From assembly GCA_026708085.1 (NCBI GenBank), contig JAPOVP010000056.1:111920-175919 (forward strand): a DNA stretch of 64,000 bases, given 5' to 3'. This document shows positions 25,888 through 32,668 of this stretch, in pieces; the stretch's first letter is position 1, and every line of letters begins with the position of its first letter. The notes beneath the pieces were generated by a model, which was given only the letters and a program-made list of their open reading frames with translations, made no database searches and was not told where the DNA came from. The position numbers and the translations under genes were made by a program. The stretch comes from Caldilineaceae bacterium (GTDB taxonomy: Bacteria; Chloroflexota; Anaerolineae; Caldilineales; Caldilineaceae).

Positions 25888-28689
25888 ATGCGAATGCCAA
25901 CCGGACTGCCGGTCAGGGTCTTCACACTGCTGCTGGCCGCGCTGGCGGTCATCCCCGTTTTCCGCGCCCAGACAGCCTACGCCCAGAGCCCTTCCGTATC
26001 CATCTCCTTTACGCATGATTTGGTGGGCCGGGGCTTAAACACACGGCTGACTATTTCCTTCAACGATCTGCCGGACGCCCTTAATTTCAGGTACCAGATC
26101 AACTTGGAGCGAAACGACAGCGGAACGTGGAGCAATGCCAACTCATGTTCATTCAACGCGGGTCCGAACAACTATCTCTACCCGGAAAGGCAAAGTTCCA
26201 AGGTAGTCACGTTTGACTCCTTTTCGATCAACTCAAGATGCCAGACAGGCTCCTACAGGGCGACGGTGACCTTAAAGGACAGGGACACCTTGGCGGAGTT
26301 GGCTTCGGGCACAAAGGGGTTTACCGTCTTCGACCCCCCGTACGTGGAGGTCGGGTTGGGCTCCACATCTCTTTTCCGGGGGACGTCCGGCGGCGTGACG
26401 ATGAAGTTTTATGGCGCGTCGAGAGGCCAGACCTACAGCTACCGCGCCTACGTGATGCAACGCAGCCCCCGCAATTACGCGGACAGTTGCGCCGGTTCCG
26501 GGCTCGGCGGCATAAACGACACTTTTGCGCTCGGGACTGTGGACGAATTCATCGAAACGCGCAGCGGCCAGACCAGCGGCACATGTCCGATCGGCGACTA
26601 CACCCTGTATCTGGATCTGTATGACAGCACCAATAACAGGGTGGGCTCCGCAACCGCCGACTTTTCAGTCGTCACCGATCCCAGCGCGACGCCGAGCACG
26701 CAGATTGCGTTTGCGGCCAACAGCGACGACGCCGATACCGCGATCGACGTCACCATCAGCTTTCTAGACTTGCAAGGGAACACCTCGATCACCTACAGCA
26801 CCAGCGTGACGCAGCGCAGCGGCGGCGCGGACGCGGACAGTTGTGAGGGGACCTCGCTCGGTCACACGATCCAAACCAGCGCGACTAGAAATCCCTACGT
26901 CATTAACGGCAAAATCCCGTCAGCCTGTCCCAACGGGCAGTACAGGCTGACGGCCACCGTCACCGGCGCTTCCAACAATGTACTGACCTCCGGCAGCAAA
27001 GATTTCAATATTCCCTATTCGTCGTCAAGCGGTTCCAACAATGGAGGCAGTAGTAGCAGTAGCAGTGGCAGCAGTGGTGGTACGTCGGGCGGAGGTGGCG
27101 GCACACCAGCGGATCCGACGCCTACGTTTACACCGACGTCTACACTCACATCCACACCTACGTCTACACCCACATCTACACCTACGTCTACACCCACATC
27201 TACAACAACGTCCACACCTACGTCCACACCGAGGCCATCGTCCGGCGGTGGCGGTGGCGGTGGTGGCACACCAGCGGATCCGACGCCGACGCCGACGCCC
27301 ACACACACGTCCACACCCACATCTACACCCACGTCCACACCGAGGCCATCGTTGGGCGGTGGTGGTAACAGCGGTCGTAGTGATGGGAGCGGTGGTGGCG
27401 GCGGTGGTGGTGGCGGCGGTGGTGGCGGCGGTGGCGGCAGTACACCGAAAGGCGGCGGTACGCCAGGGGGCGGCCCGCCGGTCACGTATACAATCTACCA
27501 GCCGCCGTTGATTCCGCAGCAGCAGCAGACCGGGCCGGTGGCCGTCACGCAGCCGCTGGTTATGAACGTACGTTCCGGACCGGGACTGGACTACGGCATC
27601 GTTACGCAAGTGCCGCGGGGCACGCGCGCCAGGATTATCGGTCTCGACCCTGGCGACGACTGGTACCTTGTAGAGATCGCCGGCGTAGGCGGACAGGTCT
27701 GGATCTACCAGGACCTGACCACGCTTGAAGGCACGCTGGTGGGAGTGCGGCGCTGGACGCTGGCCGAGGTGGCGCTGCTGCCCGGCGGCGGCAGCAGAGA
27801 CGCGCGGCCGCTGGCGGTCACGGTGCCGTTCATTATGAACGTGCGCACCGGTCCGGGGCTGGACTACGACGTGGTGCGGACGGTGCCGGCGGGGACGCGG
27901 GGGTACATTCTGGGCATCGACCCGAGCGACAGCTGGTTCCAGATCGAGCTGGACGACCTGGACACGCTGGCCTGGGTCTACCAGGACCTGACGACGGTGA
28001 TCGGTTCGCTCATCGGGGTCAAACGGGTCACGGAGACGGAGATTGCGCTGCTGCCGGCGGCGATCACGCAGCCGTACCTGCTGAACGTGCGTTCGGGGCC
28101 GGGCCTGACCTACAACATACTGACGACGCTGCCGCAGGGGACGTGGACGCAGATCACCGGTGTGGACGCGTTGAACGAGTGGTACCGGGTCAAGGTGGAC
28201 GGGCTGGACCAGACGGGCTGGATCTACCGTTCGCTGACGAAGATGGCCGGCGGCTCGCTGCCGGGGCGGATCCAGATTGCGTCTGGGGAGGCGCCGGAAG
28301 ATAGCGCGGGCCGTCCGGCGGTTGATACCGCGGGGCAGTCGGCTGGCTCAATCACGGTTGCGTTGTCGCTGCCGCTGGCCGGCGGGGTGAACCTCGAGGT
28401 CAGCTGGATTGACAGCGGGGCCTGCACGCAGCTGTACAGGCTCTATCACCGGCCCGGCGTCGATTCAGGCGCGTATCTCTCGTTGGAAGCGGCAGCGACG
28501 GCCACGAGTCTGAATTCGAGGAATCTGCGCTTTGCCTCATTGAACGGAGACAGTCTCATATCGGCCTGGTGCGGGACGAACAGCGCGGGTCGCAAGGTGG
28601 CGGAGGTGGAGATCAATCCGCGGGTGGAAGGAACCTACAGTTCTGTGCCGCCGTCGGACGGAGGTCTTGCGACGGTGCCGTCGCGTTGA
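25888..28689 (+). CDS. Large secreted protein with Thr/Pro and Gly stalk and three SH3b domains
   Basis: 933 residues. A signal peptide (to about residue 33, AYAQ) is followed by beta-rich repeats of about 110 residues with paired Cys (about 34-375). A low-complexity stalk (about 378-540) of TPTSTPTSTP units and poly-Gly comes next. Three bacterial SH3 domains follow (about 550-615, 645-710, 725-790), each with MNVRSGPGLDY-like starts, and then a C-terminal beta domain. SH3b domains bind cell-wall peptides or other ligands; the stalk projects the head from the cell. No hydrolase domain is present. The GGTPADPTPT block occurs twice, showing internal duplication. Probably surface-associated. 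Confidence 0.85.
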   Translation: MRMPTGLPVRVFTLLLAALAVIPVFRAQTAYAQSPSVSISFTHDLVGRGLNTRLTISFNDLPDALNFRYQINLERNDSGTWSNANSCSFNAGPNNYLYPERQSSKVVTFDSFSINSRCQTGSYRATVTLKDRDTLAELASGTKGFTVFDPPYVEVGLGSTSLFRGTSGGVTMKFYGASRGQTYSYRAYVMQRSPRNYADSCAGSGLGGINDTFALGTVDEFIETRSGQTSGTCPIGDYTLYLDLYDSTNNRVGSATADFSVVTDPSATPSTQIAFAANSDDADTAIDVTISFLDLQGNTSITYSTSVTQRSGGADADSCEGTSLGHTIQTSATRNPYVINGKIPSACPNGQYRLTATVTGASNNVLTSGSKDFNIPYSSSSGSNNGGSSSSSSGSSGGTSGGGGGTPADPTPTFTPTSTLTSTPTSTPTSTPTSTPTSTTTSTPTSTPRPSSGGGGGGGGTPADPTPTPTPTHTSTPTSTPTSTPRPSLGGGGNSGRSDGSGGGGGGGGGGGGGGGGSTPKGGGTPGGGPPVTYTIYQPPLIPQQQQTGPVAVTQPLVMNVRSGPGLDYGIVTQVPRGTRARIIGLDPGDDWYLVEIAGVGGQVWIYQDLTTLEGTLVGVRRWTLAEVALLPGGGSRDARPLAVTVPFIMNVRTGPGLDYDVVRTVPAGTRGYILGIDPSDSWFQIELDDLDTLAWVYQDLTTVIGSLIGVKRVTETEIALLPAAITQPYLLNVRSGPGLTYNILTTLPQGTWTQITGVDALNEWYRVKVDGLDQTGWIYRSLTKMAGGSLPGRIQIASGEAPEDSAGRPAVDTAGQSAGSITVALSLPLAGGVNLEVSWIDSGACTQLYRLYHRPGVDSGAYLSLEAAATATSLNSRNLRFASLNGDSLISAWCGTNSAGRKVAEVEINPRVEGTYSSVPPSDGGLATVPSR

Positions 28690-28693
28690 AACG

Positions 28694-28742
28694 GCAGTTT
28701 CTTGTTTTCAGTTTCTGGTTTTGAGTTTCTAGTTTTTAGTGG
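28694..28742 (+). repeat. Heptanucleotide array
   Basis: Seven heptamers in register: CAGTTTC, TTGTTTT, CAGTTTC, TGGTTTT, GAGTTTC, TAGTTTT, TAGTGGA. It begins 5 bases after the stop codon. Confidence 0.85.
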
Positions 28743-28872
28743 AGCTGCAGCGTCAGCAGCAGGGTTTGGGCAGGGGGCGGGGGGTTCACAAAGAACGAGA
28801 GACGTAGAGCTGGAAGCTGGTGTTAACGAAAACCTATCTGCTGTCGCGCTTTCGGGCGCAGCGCAAGTCAAG

Positions 28873-28909
28873 AGGCCTCTGCAACCGCTATCATTTGCAG
28901 AGGCCTTTT
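28873..28909 (+). terminator. Intrinsic terminator of the SH3b protein gene
   Basis: AGGCCTCTGCAA (28873-28884) pairs perfectly with 28895-28906 around a 10-base loop, followed by TTTTG. A 12-bp stem with a short T-run. Confidence 0.8.
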
Positions 28910-28920
28910 GCGTTGGACTG

Positions 28921-29015
28921 CGGTTTTCAGTTTTGAGTTTTCAGTTTTTAGTGGAGCTTGCAAGGTCAACAGCAGCGTTTGCGCAGGCGGCAGGGGTTCA
29001 CTAAGAACCAAGAAC
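28921..29015 (+). repeat. Heptanucleotide fold-back repeat
   Basis: Left arm of CAGTTTT/GAGTTTT units, a centre GCAAGGTCAACAGCAGCG...GGCAGGGGTTCAC shared with 10070-10110, and a right arm AAGAACCAAGAACC roughly complementary to the left. Confidence 0.75.
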
Positions 29016-29118
29016 CAGAGCTCGTCGACGTTAGTATGAACCAAGATATGCAAGGGCAAAATCCGGTCTATCCACGGGGGGATACAGAGGGCCGCGAGGG
29101 ACACAGAGGGCCACGAGG

Positions 29119-29140
29119 GACCCACAAGGGGCGCCCCTAC
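29119..29140 (+). repeat. Dispersed 22-bp repeat, copy 2
   Basis: Contains ACCCACAAGGGGCGCCCCTAC, matching the minus strand at 8655-8676 with one difference. It is preceded by two tandem ACAGAGGGCCxCGAGGG units. Confidence 0.75.
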
Positions 29141-29277
29141 ATCATCACCATCGCGGCATCACCATCGCGGCGCAGGGGAGGTTGTGTTTGCTCGGCAGCG
29201 TGGTAGACGGGGAGATGCGCCTGATCGACGCGAGGAAGGTGGTCCGCCGGGACTGGGGCGGGATTCTCGACCGGCGC

Positions 29278-30885
29278 CTAGGCGGCGACGGTGAGTTTCC
29301 CCTGTAGCTGCGTGGTTGAATGTCCTTCCGTTTCACCTTCTACGTGCGGGGTTGGATCGTGAATGACGATCTCCACGTCGCGCCCAAGGACGGTCAACAG
29401 GCGGAGGAGACGCTCCAAGGAGCATCCGCGCAGGAGACGCGAAACATCGGGCTGGGAAAGCCCAAGTAACGCGGCAGCTTCGACTTGCTTGAGCTTGCGC
29501 TGGCGAATGATCCTTTCGATGCGGGTGACGAGTTGCTCCTTGAGCAGGTGTGCCTCGGCGTCGGGGCGGCCCAAGTCCGCGAATATATTGCTGCCGTCGG
29601 GTTCGCTCTTTTCTATTTCTGTTTGCAAAGAGTTGTATACCTTTCGAGCCGTTGGATTCTGCCACAGGGATTCTTCATTCTCCAGTTCACGCGTGCGCGC
29701 CGGACCGAAGCGGACGAGGGCAGCGCCGATGAAGGGCAGGGCCAGGGCCAGGAGGTTGAATCCCGGCCAGCTTTCGGTGGGGATGCCGTGTAGCGTGAGG
29801 GGGACGAGGCCGAAGCTGACGAGAGCGCAGCCGAGCAGGAGTTGCCAGGCCGGGGGTGCGGCGCGGTGCGGCGGCAGGACGTTGCGCTCGAAGCGGGTGA
29901 AGGCGGCGACGAAGGGGACCAGTGCGAGCACCAGGACCGCGATCCACAGGGGGCGCGTGAGCCACCAGGCGTCTGTGCCGGGGAAGAAAGAGAGGCCGAC
30001 GCCGGTGAACAGCGCCAGGGCGGATACGAGTATCAGGGTGGTGAAGTGCCAGAGGAAGACGGTCATGATGACGCTGTTGATCAGCACGGTTGTCGTCCAG
30101 AGGACGCCGCGCTCGAGCAGGCGCCGGGCCGGTTTTTCGAGGGCCAGGAGGAGGCCGGTTTGGGCGGCGCCCAACGCCAGCATGGTCAGATTGGGCGGCA
30201 TGCTGTTGCTGATCTCTTCGCCCTGTACGGTTACCATGCTGACGGGATAAGGGCCCAGGTTCACGAGCGCGATCAGTGCTGTCAGCCCGCCGGCGGCCCA
30301 GAGGAGACGGCGGCGGGGCCCGCCGATGCGGCCGGTCTGCCAAGCGAAGCCGAGCTGGTGGATTGCAAGATAGACGATGAGGTAGTTCAGCCAGCCGAGC
30401 AGCCGCCAGCCGGCGCCCAAGGCGACCAGGTCCAGGAGCGCGGCGACGGCCACAAGCGTCCAGAAGGAGGCGTAGTTGTAACGCCGCCAGGCTCGGTAGG
30501 CGAGAGGAACGAGAAGGACAATGAGAATGTAGACGACGAGAAACCAGACAGGCACAATCGCGACGCGGGAGATAATCTTCAGCTGCGCGGTGTTGGGGTC
30601 GAGCATGACCCAGGCCAGGCTAATCAGCGTCCAGGCCGCCAGAACGGGAAGGACCGGCAGGATGAGCCGCTGCAGCCGGTGGGCCAGCCAGGGGGCGTAG
30701 CCTTTTTGCCGGTTTTGGGCAGCCTGCCAGCTGAGCCCATTGACGTAGCCGCCGACGAGGAAGAAGACCGGCATGACCTGGAAGAGCCAGGTCAGCCATT
30801 GGACCCAGGGGACGGTGGTGAGGAGGTCGGCGTAAACCATTTGGTCGTCCCGTGTATAGATGGCGACGACCAGCCAGTGGCCCAA
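29278..30885 (-). CDS. Acyltransferase-3 family membrane protein fused to an XRE antitoxin; start codon missing
   Basis: The N-terminal 415 residues are an acyltransferase-3 membrane protein with about ten helices. The homologous frame extends upstream of the first usable codon (TTG 30885, inside helix 1) for 50 more codons (NRYVDFLRAASICFVILGHW), up to TAA 31036-31038, with no ATG, GTG or TTG. So the real start is lost or non-canonical. Residues about 420-535 are an XRE antitoxin of the COG5606/HigA kind (NIFADLG, KLKQVEAAALLGLSQPDVSRLL, LLTVLGRDVEIVI), lacking about five residues after LLRG. An internal TTG near residue 420 could start a free antitoxin. No RelE-like toxin is adjacent. Probably a decayed, accidentally fused locus. 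Confidence 0.75.
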   Translation of the reverse strand: MGHWLVVAIYTRDDQMVYADLLTTVPWVQWLTWLFQVMPVFFLVGGYVNGLSWQAAQNRQKGYAPWLAHRLQRLILPVLPVLAAWTLISLAWVMLDPNTAQLKIISRVAIVPVWFLVVYILIVLLVPLAYRAWRRYNYASFWTLVAVAALLDLVALGAGWRLLGWLNYLIVYLAIHQLGFAWQTGRIGGPRRRLLWAAGGLTALIALVNLGPYPVSMVTVQGEEISNSMPPNLTMLALGAAQTGLLLALEKPARRLLERGVLWTTTVLINSVIMTVFLWHFTTLILVSALALFTGVGLSFFPGTDAWWLTRPLWIAVLVLALVPFVAAFTRFERNVLPPHRAAPPAWQLLLGCALVSFGLVPLTLHGIPTESWPGFNLLALALPFIGAALVRFGPARTRELENEESLWQNPTARKVYNSLQTEIEKSEPDGSNIFADLGRPDAEAHLLKEQLVTRIERIIRQRKLKQVEAAALLGLSQPDVSRLLRGCSLERLLRLLTVLGRDVEIVIHDPTPHVEGETEGHSTTQLQGKLTVAA

Positions 30886-31390
30886 GATGACGAAGCAGAT
30901 GGAGGCGGCGCGCAGGAAATCGACGTAGCGGTTGCGATCGGGCGGGGCCTGCGCGGCGAGGCGAGCGGCGTGGGTCCAGACAGGTACGTTTATGATGGCA
31001 TCCCATAGTTGGTAGAGGCAAGGAAAGGCGGTTCCTTACCAAACTGCACATGACGGTTTCTCTAGAAGTGTATCTCCTCCGCGTGTATCCTTAAGTATGA
31101 TTGGCCCCAAAACCGGATCAAGCGCGGACTGGTTGCCATTTCGGTCGAGCCAGATCAGTGTAGAAGCAGAATGCAAGAAAGCCATGAAGTGTCGTGGGAG
31201 TTTTTCATAGCGAGTGAAAATGCGTCGATATCACCCTAGGCACTGTTCTTGCTGAGGCCCCCCTTTTTGACCCGCCCGTTGCACACATTTGGGCGCGTGC
31301 AGCCGTGCTGTCGGGCATGACCGCTGCCATGTCTGCGTTCAGGGCGAACTGTTTGAGCATGTCGGTTCAAACAACTCTTTTTCCTACAAA
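30886..31390. other. Gap with lost acyltransferase N-terminus and IS remnant
   Basis: On the minus strand 30886-31035 still codes for the acyltransferase N-terminus without a start codon, and 31132-31230 encodes a transposase fragment. The rest (31231-31390) holds nothing I recognise except a GTTTGA/TCAAAC inverted pair near 31350-31375. Confidence 0.6.
31132..31230 (-). pseudogene. IS5-like transposase C-terminal remnant
   Basis: The minus strand reads RRIFTRYEKLPRHFMAFLHS then ASTLIWLDRNGNQ, the C-terminal signature of an IS5/IS4-type DDE transposase. A stop codon precedes it and the frame runs on past the normal end. The 47 bases 31132-31178 match 63954-64000 at 43 positions, so this is an old fragment of the same IS family that enters at the right edge. 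It lies beside the acyltransferase gene that has lost its start. Confidence 0.75.
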
Positions 31391-32431
31391 CTACTCATCC
31401 GGCCAGCCGTCGGGAATCTCGCCGGATGCGAGTGCGGCCTCTATCGCCGCGGCGGCTTCGTCGCTGACCCAGGCGCGCCACGTTTCGGCGTTTCCGTTCA
31501 GCCACCACAGCGCGGCATCATTGGCGTTTGCCTGGTCGTTCTCCTGCTGCCACGCCGCGACATCGCGGTAGACGCTGAGGCGGAATCCCCACGCGCGCAG
31601 CATCTCGATCACATCGGGCGCGGCCTCCAGCAGGTCGGGATGGACCGCGACCAGGACGGTGGCGTCCTTGTAGGCGCAGGCCTTGTCCGTCGCCCAGCAC
31701 TCGTCGCTGTAGGCCGGCTCCTCCAGCCGCACCAGGTCCAGGAACAGCGCCGGTTCGTTCGAGCCCCACTGGTAGCCGAGCCAGGGCTCGCCCTTCGCAT
31801 AGGCGCCGTAGAGGTCGGAGTTGAGCGCCGCGCCATCGCCCGGATTGATGATGTGCACGTGCTCTTCGAGGCCGTAGCCCTCGACTTGGGCGGCGTTGGC
31901 TTCCTCGCAGGCCCAGCCGATCACGCAGGACACCAGGCGCGCCTTGCCGCCCGTCTCCGGCGTCGCAAACAGCGACTTGAAGCGCTCCTCCTTGAGGTCC
32001 TCGACACTGTCCAGCTCGGGATACTCCTCCTGCAGGTAGGCGGGGATGACAAAGGCCGACTGCCAGTCATTTCCCAGGCTCAAGCCGACGACCACGACCT
32101 CCCCGTTGGCCTCGGCCTCGTACCAGGCCTCGATCTGGTTCGGCAGCCAGATCTCCATGCTGACATCGATATCACCCCGCCGCAGTCCTTGGAACAGCGG
32201 CAGCGTGGCGCCGAAAACAACGTCGGTCGGATAGCCGTAACCCTTTTCGACGATGTACTGCGCAATGCGGTTCTGGACCTGTGCGCTGGGCCAGTTGTAG
32301 TCGCCGAAGACGACGGTTTCGCCCGTTTGCGGCGCGGCCGCGCCGGTCGGGCCACCTTGCTGCGACGGCGCACATGCGCCGGCCAAGATGATGACGGTCA
32401 GTAACAGGGCTGCTTTGTATCGGGATGACAT
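31391..32431 (-). CDS. Glycine-betaine/proline-type ABC substrate-binding lipoprotein
   Basis: 346 residues with a lipoprotein signal (KAALLLTVIILAGAC, Cys near 20). The mature part is an OpuAC/ProX-type binding domain: VFGDYNWPSAQVQNRIAQYI, LRRGDIDVSMEIWLPNQ and GYQWGSNEPALF, with many Trp/Tyr residues fit for a quaternary-ammonium cage. The mature part is slightly longer than usual. No ProV/ProW genes flank it, so the transporter core must be elsewhere or the ligand differs (choline, carnitine or similar). It is transcribed toward the IS remnant. Confidence 0.88.
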   Translation of the reverse strand: MSSRYKAALLLTVIILAGACAPSQQGGPTGAAAPQTGETVVFGDYNWPSAQVQNRIAQYIVEKGYGYPTDVVFGATLPLFQGLRRGDIDVSMEIWLPNQIEAWYEAEANGEVVVVGLSLGNDWQSAFVIPAYLQEEYPELDSVEDLKEERFKSLFATPETGGKARLVSCVIGWACEEANAAQVEGYGLEEHVHIINPGDGAALNSDLYGAYAKGEPWLGYQWGSNEPALFLDLVRLEEPAYSDECWATDKACAYKDATVLVAVHPDLLEAAPDVIEMLRAWGFRLSVYRDVAAWQQENDQANANDAALWWLNGNAETWRAWVSDEAAAAIEAALASGEIPDGWPDE

Positions 32432-32668
32432 GGTCTGTCCTTTTGTTGGTGGGTGAACATCCGGCTGGCTGCCGGAGGTGGGCTATGGGGGCGCTTTCAG
32501 GTTGACCGCGGGGACACCCCGGTCGACGGCGGACTCGAATTGGCTGCCGGACAGGCGCCGGAGCTTGCCGCCGGAGAAGGGCAGGGAGTCCTGTTAGGGG
32601 CCGGTCGCCGTGTGGCAGACCGCCAGGCACAACAGGACGGTCCACAGCGGGCCTCTGGCGCTGCGCCT

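Larger units (their letters stand above)
28690..29277. other. Repeat-rich intergenic region
   Basis: 588 bases after the SH3b gene. In order: heptamer array, intrinsic terminator, second heptamer fold-back, a tandem ACAGAGGGCCxCGAGGG repeat (about 29083-29118), and copy 2 of the dispersed 22-bp repeat. No gene recognised. Confidence 0.6.

Noticed and set aside
28921..29015. Heptamer fold-back as an intrinsic terminator
   Set aside because: Arms are AT-rich and imperfect with no T-run after the 3' arm; the real terminator is at 28873-28909.
31289..32404. Plus-strand open frame opposite the betaine-type binding protein
   Set aside because: The minus-strand gene has a lipobox and an OpuAC-type domain; the plus frame has neither.
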